NCBI RefSeq assembly: GCF_009720365.1
Contig: NZ_ML769313.1
Span: 296,591-360,590, forward strand
Length of the DNA stretch: 64,000 nt
Direction: 5' to 3'
DNA from: Catellatospora paridis
GTDB taxonomy: Bacteria; Actinomycetota; Actinomycetes; Mycobacteriales; Micromonosporaceae
The translations under genes and the position numbers were made by a program. Shown here in pieces: positions 42,334 through 49,986 of the stretch. Within the stretch, counting starts at the first letter, position 1. Each line of letters opens with the position of its first letter. The notes under the pieces are model-generated. The model was not told where the DNA came from. It was given only the letters and a program-made list of their open reading frames with translations, and searched no databases.

Positions 42334-42933
42334 ATGAGCGTGCGGGTGGGGAAAGCGGGCCGAGGTAGGTCGGCGGTGCTCCTGGCTGCCGCGTTCGGAG
42401 TTCTGGTGCTGCCGGCATGCGCGAGCCCGGTCACCTCCGCGACGGCGTCCCGGGTCGCCGAACCCTCGGCCACCGGCGCCCTGCTACCGCGCGATGTCGT
42501 GCTCGGCCTGAACCAGGTGCAGCCGTTCTTTCCGGACGTGACCAAGGAAGCCGCCACGGGCTGGAACTCCACCGCCTCCGGAAATCCCACGGCGACCAGG
42601 AGCGTGGCGTACACGAACGACGACGGTTCGAAGAAGGTGACGATCTCCGTCGACGAGTACGCGACTCCGGCGGACGCTGCCACCGGCTATCAAAAGGCCG
42701 TAGAACTCAGCCGAGCGGTTCCCGACGTCAAGGCCGTGCCGGTGCCGAGCCTGGGCGAGCAGGCCTTCGCCGGAAGCGTGACGCAGCACGGCCAGACGCA
42801 CGTCGGACTGGGCGTGCTCGACGGAAAGCTGGTGCTGGGCGCGACGATCGCAGGCTACGAAGCCACGCCGGACAACATCGCCAAGCTCACAGAACTGGCA
42901 CGAGCCGAGGTAACCGCGGCCAAGAACCGCTGA
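42334..42933 (+). CDS. Putative lipoprotein of unknown function
   Basis: 199 residues. Signal peptide with 'AVLLAAAFGVLVLPAC', where Cys29 could be a lipidation site (LPAC is an acceptable lipobox). After a Ser/Thr/Ala-rich linker the mature part is an alpha+beta domain ('GSKKVTISVDEYATPADAATGYQKAVELSRAVPDVKAVPVPSLGEQAFAG') like those of secreted sensor-type domains in actinobacteria. No enzyme motif. GGGGGCGAGC lies before the ATG. Not in an evident operon. Confidence 0.78.
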   Translation: MSVRVGKAGRGRSAVLLAAAFGVLVLPACASPVTSATASRVAEPSATGALLPRDVVLGLNQVQPFFPDVTKEAATGWNSTASGNPTATRSVAYTNDDGSKKVTISVDEYATPADAATGYQKAVELSRAVPDVKAVPVPSLGEQAFAGSVTQHGQTHVGLGVLDGKLVLGATIAGYEATPDNIAKLTELARAEVTAAKNR

Positions 42934-43112
42934 CGGGCGAACCGCGGGACGGTCGACCGGCATCCACAAGCGAACCTCCGCCCGCCTGCCGGCATGATCG
43001 ACCACTCCGGTGAAACCGCCAGGACACTCAGTTGTCACGGCAACGCTCGCCGGCGGTTCATGTGTATCGATAGGATCGGTTCCATTCTTGAAGCCTGTCG
43101 AAACGGCGGCAC

Positions 43113-43547
43113 ATGGACCCATTCGCGATCTTGCAGACCGGCGTCGGCGGTGGGACGTGGCTCGCCGCCGGCACGAACCGCGACCTGACGATCCACAACC
43201 GCAGCGGTCACGCCATCTTCGTCGCGCTGTGCAGCGGCGGCGACTCGTACTCCGCGGGTTGGGCGTTCATCCCCGACGGCGGCGGCCGGGCCGTGGCGAT
43301 CGCGGCAGCCGGGAGCGGCGAGGTGTGCCTGTTCGCGAGAACCGCGGACGGCCGGTGGTCCTTCGGCGGATCCGAGAAGTTCTACGTCGCGCAGCCCTGG
43401 GGCGACAGCGTCCAGCAGGGGTCGACCTTCAAAATCAAGAACGCGCGCACGCAGCGCCCGTCCCTGCTCGCGGGCGCCGGTGAGCTGAGGGTCGTGGGTG
43501 GCGCCGCCATCACCATGGCACGCGACACCTACTTCCAGGTCACCTGA
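43113..43547 (+). CDS. Hypothetical protein, 144 residues
   Basis: No signal peptide or membrane segment. Beta-rich: 'NRDLTIHNRSGHAIFVALCSGGDSYSAGWAFIPDGGGRAVAIAAAGSGEVCLFARTADGRWSFGG'. The mention of resonant 'asked' strands around 'WAFIPDGG' recalls small immunoglobulin-like or DUF1036-type folds, but I cannot assign a family. Codon use is normal for the region. It has a weak ribosome binding site and is convergent with the ROK gene. Confidence 0.65.
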   Translation: MDPFAILQTGVGGGTWLAAGTNRDLTIHNRSGHAIFVALCSGGDSYSAGWAFIPDGGGRAVAIAAAGSGEVCLFARTADGRWSFGGSEKFYVAQPWGDSVQQGSTFKIKNARTQRPSLLAGAGELRVVGGAAITMARDTYFQVT

Positions 43548-43584
43548 GCCGTTCCCGGCCGTGGCCGTCGCGGGAGGCGCGACG

Positions 43585-44754
43585 TCACTGCCGCCGGGGA
43601 GCCACGGGGGCGGAGAGGCCGGCGCTGAACAGCCGCACGTCGACTTCGTTGAGCGACAGCTTCAGCGCGCCGAGGGCGACGGAGTCCGCGCCGAGGGTGG
43701 ACGCGCGTACGTCGGGCATGCGCAGGCACAGGCGCTGGAGTTCGTTGCGCAGGGGGTCGAGCACGAGATCGGCGGACCGGGAGAAGCCACCGCCGAACAC
43801 GACCACCTGCGGGTCGAGCGTGAGCACGAGGGCGGCCGCGCCGACGGCGAGGTCCTTGACGTAGCGGTTGACCGCGCCGCGCGCGGCCCGGTCGCCTTCG
43901 CGGGCGGCGTTGAAGACCCAGGCGGCGGCGTCGTCGGGACTGACGGTCTCCGGCACGCCGGGGCAGTTCTGCAGGTGCTCAGGCGCGTTGAGCCAGCGGA
44001 CGTGCTTCAGCGCGCCGATCTCGCCCGCCGCGCCGCCGAAGCCGCGGCGCAGCACGCCGTCGATGATCAGGCCCGCGCCGGTACGCATACCGCCGAGCAG
44101 GTAGACGATGTCGTCGGCGTCGGTGGCCGCGCCTTTCCACCGCTCGGCCAGGGCGGCCAGCTTGCAGTCGTTCTCCACCACGATCGGGCAGGAGAAGTGC
44201 GCGCCCAGGTGCGCGGGCAGGTTGACGCTCTTCCAGCCGGGCAGCGGGGTGAAGAAGCTGGTGCGTCCGGACGCGTCGACGGCGCCGGTGACTGCGGCGG
44301 TGACGGCCCAGATGTCGGAGGCCGTCTTGCCGGCCCCCGCCACGCAGGCGGTGACGACCTCGTCGAGCACGGCGAGGCGTTCGGCGGGTTCGGCCTCGGC
44401 GGCCACGGACTGGCGTACGGTCTGCACGATGTTGCCGTCCAGATCGGCCAGCAGCGCCAGGATCTTGTGCGCGCCCACGTCGACGCCGAGCACGTAACCG
44501 GCGCCGGCCCGGAACTGGTAGCGGCGCGCCGGGCGGCCGACGGCGCTGCTGGCGCCGGGTTCGAGCACGGTGGCCCAGCCGTCGGAGACCAGCCCCTGGG
44601 CGATGACGTCGACGGCGGGGCGGGACAGCCCGGTGCGCTGGGACAGCTCGGTGACGGTGGACGGCGGGTGGTCGCGCAGCGCGCGCACGATGCTCAGGGA
44701 GTTGAGCTCGCGCAGCCGCGGCAGATCCGTTCCGGTTGTTGCTAGCTCTGTCAC
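43585..44754 (-). CDS. ROK-family transcriptional regulator
   Basis: 389 residues. N-terminal winged helix (NSLSIVRALRDHPPSTVTELSQRTGLSRPAVDVIAQGLVSDGW, about 18-62) and a ROK domain ('GYVLGVDVGAHKILALLADLDGNIV', 'VENDCKLAALAERW', 'LLGGMRTGAGLIIDGVLRRGFGGAAGEIGALKH'). The usual Cys-rich zinc motif (C-x-C-G-x-x-G-C) after that point is missing; only one Cys remains (LQNCPGV). Such regulators of the NagC/XylR type repress sugar genes. GTG start at 44754 with AAGGGACAG upstream. It is downstream of the GH36/ABC operon but separated by a terminator. Likely regulator of that operon and perhaps of the DUF4832 genes. Confidence 0.92.
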   Translation of the reverse strand: MTELATTGTDLPRLRELNSLSIVRALRDHPPSTVTELSQRTGLSRPAVDVIAQGLVSDGWATVLEPGASSAVGRPARRYQFRAGAGYVLGVDVGAHKILALLADLDGNIVQTVRQSVAAEAEPAERLAVLDEVVTACVAGAGKTASDIWAVTAAVTGAVDASGRTSFFTPLPGWKSVNLPAHLGAHFSCPIVVENDCKLAALAERWKGAATDADDIVYLLGGMRTGAGLIIDGVLRRGFGGAAGEIGALKHVRWLNAPEHLQNCPGVPETVSPDDAAAWVFNAAREGDRAARGAVNRYVKDLAVGAAALVLTLDPQVVVFGGGFSRSADLVLDPLRNELQRLCLRMPDVRASTLGADSVALGALKLSLNEVDVRLFSAGLSAPVAPRRQ

Positions 44755-44915
44755 GTTCTGTCCCTTGTTTGCGTGCGGTCGAGCCCGCGCAATACGCTTT
44801 GATCTTTACAAAACCGCCGAGTGATGGCAAGCCCACCCTCGGTGAGGGCCGGTGCTGGACACCACTGCGAGGGCCGTCTGCGGACCGCACCCCGACCTGC
44901 CGGGATGACAGCCCA

Positions 44916-44951
44916 GGCCCGGTTGCTCACCCGGGGGAGGGCAACCGGGCC
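44916..44951 (-). terminator. Terminator after the GH36 gene
   Basis: Perfect 11-bp stem (44916-44926 with 44941-44951), 14-base loop, 24 bases past the GH36 stop codon. The remaining 160 bp up to the ROK start (44755-44915) hold an A/T-rich patch (about 44790-44815) that is probably the ROK promoter. Confidence 0.75.
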
Positions 44952-44975
44952 GGTCCGGTCGAAGCCGGCACCAGG

Positions 44976-46472
44976 TCAGGAGATCGGATAGGCCTGCGCC
45001 GCCGGCGTGACCGCCGCGGTGAAGTCCGCCCGGCGCCCGCCGACGGTGTACTCGTAACGACCCAGCCGCGCGATCTCCGGTTGCGCCGCCAGATAGCCGA
45101 CCATGTCGTCGAGTTCGGTGGCCGACAGCCAGCTCGGCGGGTCGGACACGGCCCGGAACCGGCAGATGTCGGCCAGGTCGCGCAACCAGACCAGCTGCTG
45201 TTCGGTGAGCAGGTTCAACCGGCTGCGGAAGTAGATGACATCAGGGTCGACCTCGGCCAGCGGCTGGTGCCACAGGCGGTGCAGGGTGTTGACCACCGCG
45301 TTGCGGGCCATCGCGTCGGACGGGTCGTCGCTGGCGTAGTTCTGCCACATCGGCGCGACGTCGGGACCGCTGCGCATCCCGTCGAGGATGCCCAGCGACG
45401 GCAGCAGCATCGCCCCGCTGCCCAGCAGGTACACGTCGTCGCCGGCGACCTCGCGGATCAGCGCCAGCGCGTCGCGGTAGGACTGCTCCCGCTCACCGCC
45501 TTCGGCCCGCACCCCCGGTGCGGCACCGGCGTTGATGAAGTCGAGCTTCAGATACTTGAAGCCCCACTCGTGCACCACCCGGTGGGTCAGCTCGCTGAGG
45601 TAGTCGCGGGCGGCGGGCCGGGACAGGTCGAGGGCGTGGTAGCCGCTGCCCCAGTTGTTCCCCGCGATCACGTGCTCGCCGCGGTGGTCGCACAGCAGCA
45701 GCTCGGGGCGCTGCCGGGCGAGTTCCGAGCCGGGCAGGGCGATGAACGGGGCCAGCCACAGCCCGGCCGTCATGCCCGCGTCGACGATCCGGTCCGCCAG
45801 CGCCTTCATCCCGGACGGGAACTTGTGATTGGGCTGCCAGTCGCCGACCAGCCGCTCCCAGCCGTCGTCGACCTGCACCACGTCGAAGGGCAGCCCGCGC
45901 AGGTCGTCGACGTCCTTGGCGAGCTGCTGCTCGGTGATGGTCTCGTAGTAGGCGTACCAGGAGCACCAGACGTTGCCGGCGCGGCGGGTGCTGCTGCCCA
46001 GCCGCTGCGCCAGCTGCCTGGTGTACGCGGCGAAGACCTCGTCCTCGGGGCCGTAGGCGGCGAACCAGGGCGCAGCGCCGTGCTCGTACCAGCCGGACAG
46101 GGTGTCCCGGTCGGCGGCCAGCCGCGGCACACCCAGGCCGAGTGCGCCCAGCAGCAGGACGTTGCCGTCACCGGCGTCCAGGGCGGCCACCGCGGAGGAG
46201 TGGTGGCGGGCCGGGTCGTCCCAGACGGTGTCGTCGGCGGTGAGGCGGCGCTGCGGGTTCGCGATGCGCAGCGGCGGTTCGCTCAGCTGCCGCCAGCCGC
46301 AGGGACTCCAGGAGTTGTGCCCGTGCCGGTAGAACAGGGCATCGCCCAGTCCGTGCAGCAACGCGACCCGTCCCGGTGGCAGGACCAGGCCCCCGTCGGC
46401 TGCTTGCGGGCTGCCGGGGCCGTCGTGTTCGAGGGCGAAAGTGTGGCCGGCCAGCTCGATGAGCAGTGCCAT
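44976..46472 (-). CDS. GH36-like alpha-galactosidase (melibiase)
   Basis: 498 residues, no signal peptide, so cytoplasmic. Barrel motifs of clan GH-D: 'CSWYAYYETITEQ' (170-182), 'VQVDDGWE' (199-206), 'GLWLAPF' (237-243), 'YLKLDFINAG' with nucleophile D311, and 'DGMRSGPDVAPMW' with acid/base D371. Shorter than classic GH36 (about 700), with a trimmed N-terminal beta-domain. It should release terminal alpha-galactosyl units from imported oligosaccharides; a different alpha-glycoside (for example N-acetylgalactosamine) is possible. AAGGAG before the ATG. Last gene of the ABC operon (93 bp after the binding-protein gene). Confidence 0.9.
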   Translation of the reverse strand: MALLIELAGHTFALEHDGPGSPQAADGGLVLPPGRVALLHGLGDALFYRHGHNSWSPCGWRQLSEPPLRIANPQRRLTADDTVWDDPARHHSSAVAALDAGDGNVLLLGALGLGVPRLAADRDTLSGWYEHGAAPWFAAYGPEDEVFAAYTRQLAQRLGSSTRRAGNVWCSWYAYYETITEQQLAKDVDDLRGLPFDVVQVDDGWERLVGDWQPNHKFPSGMKALADRIVDAGMTAGLWLAPFIALPGSELARQRPELLLCDHRGEHVIAGNNWGSGYHALDLSRPAARDYLSELTHRVVHEWGFKYLKLDFINAGAAPGVRAEGGEREQSYRDALALIREVAGDDVYLLGSGAMLLPSLGILDGMRSGPDVAPMWQNYASDDPSDAMARNAVVNTLHRLWHQPLAEVDPDVIYFRSRLNLLTEQQLVWLRDLADICRFRAVSDPPSWLSATELDDMVGYLAAQPEIARLGRYEYTVGGRRADFTAAVTPAAQAYPIS

Positions 46473-46565
46473 GGTTCTCCTTGGCGGGTGAGATGCAGAT
46501 GAGTCGCAGGTGGTGGTGCGGCGGGACGCGGCCATGCGTCCCGCCGCACCTGTTCGTCGTAAGGG

Positions 46566-47912
46566 CTACTTGAACAGGGCGTTTACCTGGTCGTTGGCCT
46601 TCTTCAGGGCGCTCGCCGAGTCGGTCTGGCCGAGGATCGCCGACTGGATGGCGTCCTGCACGATCTGGCTGACCTCGTTGCCGTTCTCGGTGATCGGCAC
46701 GAAGAACGTGCCGCCGGGCGCCGCGGCCTCGTCGACGAACACCTTCACGTCGCGGCCCTTGCCCGTGTGGGCGGCCAGGGCCTTCTCGCTGGCGGACTTG
46801 ATGGCCGGGAAGACCACGCCGTTGCCGCCGACGATGTTCTGGCAGTCCGCGGAGCCCAGGAACTTGACCCACTGCCAGGACTCGTCCTTGTGCTTGGTGC
46901 CGGACCAGATCGCGTCGGACAGGCCGTTGATCGCCGTCTTGCGGCCCTGCGGGCCCGCCGGCAGCGGCGCGAACGCGAACTTCAGCTTCGCGCCCTCACC
47001 CAGGTAGCTGTTGATCATCCAGGAACCGGCGAACGTGATGGCGCCCTTGCCCGCGTTGAGCAGGGAGTCACGGCTCAGCGTGGACGCCTTGTCCAGCGCG
47101 GGGGCGTAACCCTTGGCGCTCAGCGACTTGAACCAGTCGATGGTCTGGGCGAGCTTCGGGTCGTCGTACTTGTACTGGGTGCCCCACGGGTTCTTGTCCA
47201 GGTAGGTGAAGCCGTTGCTGGCGGCCAGGTTGCCCCAGCCGTTCTGGCCCTGCGAGCCGTCGGCCCACTCCGGCAGGAAGCCGAAGACCTTGACCTTGGT
47301 CTTGTCGAACGCCGGGTCCAGGCCGTTGCGGCCCTTCTCGTCGACCGTCGCCTTGGCGATGGCCTGCTCGAACGTGCCGCCGTCGGTCGGGTTCCAGGTC
47401 AGGTTCGCCAGGCCGGCCGCGTCGATGCCCTGGGCCTTGAGGTGCTCGGTGTTGTAGACCAGGGCCATGGTGTCCCAGTCCTTCGGCAGGCCGAAGCGCT
47501 GGCCGTCCTTGGTGAACAGGTCGGCCAGGCCGCCCTGGTACTGGGACAGGTCGACCTTGTCGGCGTCGACGAAGGGCTGGATGTCGAGGATCTGCCCGGA
47601 GCTGACGAACTGCGGGTAGTACGAGCCCTGGTTGGTCCACACGTCCGGGGCGTCGCCCGCGGCGATCTGCGTGGTCAGGTTCTGCCAGTAGTCGGTCCAG
47701 GCCGCCTGGCTGATCTTGATGGTGATGTTGGGGTTGGCGGTGTGGAACGCGTCGGCGCATTGCTGGTACGACGCCTTCTGGTTGTCGTCCCAGAGCCAGT
47801 AGTCCAGGGTGACGGCGGCGCCGGGCTCCTCTTCGGCGGTGCTGCAAGCGGCCAGGCCGGCCACCACGGCCAGGGACAGCAGCGCTGCTCCGGCCCGTGA
47901 TCTGCGGTTCAT
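46566..47912 (-). CDS. Sugar ABC transporter binding lipoprotein
   Basis: 448-residue SBP family 1 protein. Lipobox 'VAGLAACSTAEEE' gives lipidated Cys about residue 23. The mature part begins 'VTLDYWLWDDNQKASYQQCADAFHTANPNITIKISQAAWTDYWQNLTTQIAAGDAPDVWTNQGSYY', a clear sugar-binding protein pattern. GGAAGG before the ATG. It follows its two permease genes (35 bp), and the GH36 gene follows it, so the ligand is probably an alpha-galactoside. As in the uronate locus no ATPase is encoded. Confidence 0.94.
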   Translation of the reverse strand: MNRRSRAGAALLSLAVVAGLAACSTAEEEPGAAVTLDYWLWDDNQKASYQQCADAFHTANPNITIKISQAAWTDYWQNLTTQIAAGDAPDVWTNQGSYYPQFVSSGQILDIQPFVDADKVDLSQYQGGLADLFTKDGQRFGLPKDWDTMALVYNTEHLKAQGIDAAGLANLTWNPTDGGTFEQAIAKATVDEKGRNGLDPAFDKTKVKVFGFLPEWADGSQGQNGWGNLAASNGFTYLDKNPWGTQYKYDDPKLAQTIDWFKSLSAKGYAPALDKASTLSRDSLLNAGKGAITFAGSWMINSYLGEGAKLKFAFAPLPAGPQGRKTAINGLSDAIWSGTKHKDESWQWVKFLGSADCQNIVGGNGVVFPAIKSASEKALAAHTGKGRDVKVFVDEAAAPGGTFFVPITENGNEVSQIVQDAIQSAILGQTDSASALKKANDQVNALFK

Positions 47913-47947
47913 CTGTGCCTTCCTTCTTTTTTGGGGGTGGGTGTTGT

Positions 47948-48832
47948 TCACTTGCTGCCGGTGAAGTTCAGGGACTGGACCAGCCGCTTGCCCATGAAGA
48001 TCAGCAAGACGAGGACGGGCAGGACCGACAGCGTCGAGGCGGCCATCAGGCCGGTCCAGTCGGGTTGGGTGTTGGGCGACTGCTGCAGGAACACCCCGAG
48101 TGCGACGGTGACGAGGCGGTTCTCCTCGTCGCGGCCGACCAGCAGCGGCCACAGGTAGTCCTTCCAGGCCCACACGGTGGTGGTGAGCCCGATGGTGATC
48201 AGCGGGCCGCGGCTCATCGGCAGCGCGATGCGCCAGAAGATGCCCCACGGCCCGTTGCCGTCGAGGATCGCGGCCTCCTCCACGTCGCGGGGCAGCGACA
48301 GGAAGAACTGGCGCAGGAAGAACACCGCGAACGGGGTCATCAGGACGGTCGGGGCGACCATGCCGGCCATGGTGCTCATCAGGCCGAGGTCTTTGACGAA
48401 GATGAAGTTCGGCAGCAGCGTGAAGATCGGCGGCACCATCAGCGCCGCGATCACGATGCCGAACACCAGGTCGCGGCCGGGGAAGCGCAGCCGGGCGAAC
48501 GCGTACCCGGCCATCGCGCAGAACAGCGTCTGCACCGCGGCGATGAGGCTGCAGTAGACGACGGAGTTCCACAGGTACCCGGCGAAGTTGATGTGCGCGC
48601 CCGACCCGCCGGCGGCGCGCGCCTCGGCTTCGGTGGTCAGTCCGAGCACCCGGGTGAAGTTGATCAGCGTCGGGTGTTCGGGCAGCAGGCCGGCGTTGTC
48701 GGTGTAGATGTCGGCCGCCGGGGTGAGCGCGGTGCGGATCATCCACCAGAACGGGAAGACGGTCACCACGACGAAGACGGCCATCGCCACCCACGCCAGC
48801 GCGCGTCCGGGGCGCAAAGTCCTGCGTGTCAT
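47948..48832 (-). CDS. Carbohydrate ABC permease (MalG-type)
   Basis: 294 residues, six spans. EAA loop 'DVEEAAILDGNGPWGIFWRIALPMSRGP' and 'FFLRQFFLSLP' just before it are diagnostic. The ATG at 48832 follows the other permease gene by 15 bp. Channel subunit for the GH36-linked importer. Confidence 0.94.
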   Translation of the reverse strand: MTRRTLRPGRALAWVAMAVFVVVTVFPFWWMIRTALTPAADIYTDNAGLLPEHPTLINFTRVLGLTTEAEARAAGGSGAHINFAGYLWNSVVYCSLIAAVQTLFCAMAGYAFARLRFPGRDLVFGIVIAALMVPPIFTLLPNFIFVKDLGLMSTMAGMVAPTVLMTPFAVFFLRQFFLSLPRDVEEAAILDGNGPWGIFWRIALPMSRGPLITIGLTTTVWAWKDYLWPLLVGRDEENRLVTVALGVFLQQSPNTQPDWTGLMAASTLSVLPVLVLLIFMGKRLVQSLNFTGSK

Positions 48833-48847
48833 GTCTGTCGTCCCCTC

Positions 48848-49729
48848 TCAGGCCAGGTCCGAGCGCGAGGCACGCAGCATGCGCATCTGTATCGCGGTGA
48901 GCACGCCGAGGATCAGGGCCAGGCAGATCGCCGCCGCGGCGGCGTAACCCATGTGGAAGTACTTGAATGCCTGCTGGTAGATGAAGTAGTAGATGACCTG
49001 CGTGGCGGAGACGGGCCCGCCCTTGGTGGTGACCGCGATGGTGTCGAAGATCTGGAACGAGCCGATCATCGACACGACCAGCACCAGGGCCAGCACGGGG
49101 CGCAGCAGCGGCAAGGTGATGCCCCGGAACATGCGCCACTCCCCGGCGCCGTCGATCGCCGCGCCCTCGTAGAGGTACTGCGGGATCTGCAGCATCCCGG
49201 CGTAGAGCAGCAGCGCCGTGTAGCCGGTGTAGGCCCAGGTGTTGATGCCGGCCACGGTCGGCATCGCCCAGGTCTCGTCGGTGAAGAAGCCGACCGGGCC
49301 CAGGCCGAAGGTGTGCAGCAGCTGGTTGACGAAGCCGAGGTTGGTGTCCAGCAGCCACATCCACAGCAGGCCGATGGTGACGTTGGGGACCAGCCACGGC
49401 AGCAGCAGCGTCGCCCGGAGCACGACCGAGCGGGTCAGCCGGTGCATCAGCGACGCGACGCCCAGCGCCAGCAGCGTCTGCGACCCGATGTTGAGCACCA
49501 CGTACCAGGCGGTGACCAGCATGGAGTTCCAGAACTTCGCGTCGGCGAACAGCTTGGCGTAGTTCTCGGTGCCCACGTAGGACGCGGTGGTGAGCATGTT
49601 GTAGTCGGTGACCGAGTACCACACGCCCCGAGCGGCCGGGTAGCCGTAGAAGACGGCGAACCCCACCAGCACCGGTGCCAGGAACCACCACGCCGCCCGG
49701 CGGTCGTCCCGCGGTTTTGTCGCGCTCAT
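48848..49729 (-). CDS. Carbohydrate ABC permease (MalF-type)
   Basis: 293 residues, six spans. EAA loop 'LYEGAAIDGAGEWRMFRGITLPLLRP'. First gene of the minus-strand operon; ATG at 49729 with GAGGAC upstream. Its promoter faces that of the DUF4832 array. Confidence 0.94.
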   Translation of the reverse strand: MSATKPRDDRRAAWWFLAPVLVGFAVFYGYPAARGVWYSVTDYNMLTTASYVGTENYAKLFADAKFWNSMLVTAWYVVLNIGSQTLLALGVASLMHRLTRSVVLRATLLLPWLVPNVTIGLLWMWLLDTNLGFVNQLLHTFGLGPVGFFTDETWAMPTVAGINTWAYTGYTALLLYAGMLQIPQYLYEGAAIDGAGEWRMFRGITLPLLRPVLALVLVVSMIGSFQIFDTIAVTTKGGPVSATQVIYYFIYQQAFKYFHMGYAAAAAICLALILGVLTAIQMRMLRASRSDLA

Positions 49730-49986
49730 CCACGTCCTCGGATCCGTCTATCGGTCGGCTCTTGCCAGCCGCCCCGCTCTCGAATAATGATGTAGACCTT
49801 CGAAATTTTGTCAACACCTCTTCGTATTACTTCGGTAACGACGAGGGGGGCGACCAGCTCAGAACCGCTGCGCCAAAGCTCCGACCAGGGACTATATGGA
49901 CCCTGTGCGTCGGCTCAGTGGTGTGCCCGCGCGGGCACATGCCCCGTACCACCCGGAGAACTGCCCGACTCCCACCGGAGATCACC
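49730..49986. promoter_or_regulatory. Divergent region, ABC operon / DUF4832 array
   Basis: 257 bp. On the minus strand TTGACA (49814-49809), 18 bases and TCATTA (49790-49785) form a reasonable promoter for the ABC operon. The A/T-rich block 49784-49836 with TTCGAAATTTTG is the best candidate for a ROK operator. A plus-strand promoter for the DUF4832 genes is not clear; a TATATG element lies at about 49894. Confidence 0.45.

Noticed and set aside
43061-43080. TGTATCGATAGG, similar to one half of the LacI operators
   Set aside because: Only one arm matches, there is no partner CG 16 bp to either side, and the next gene (43113) has no link to uronate metabolism.
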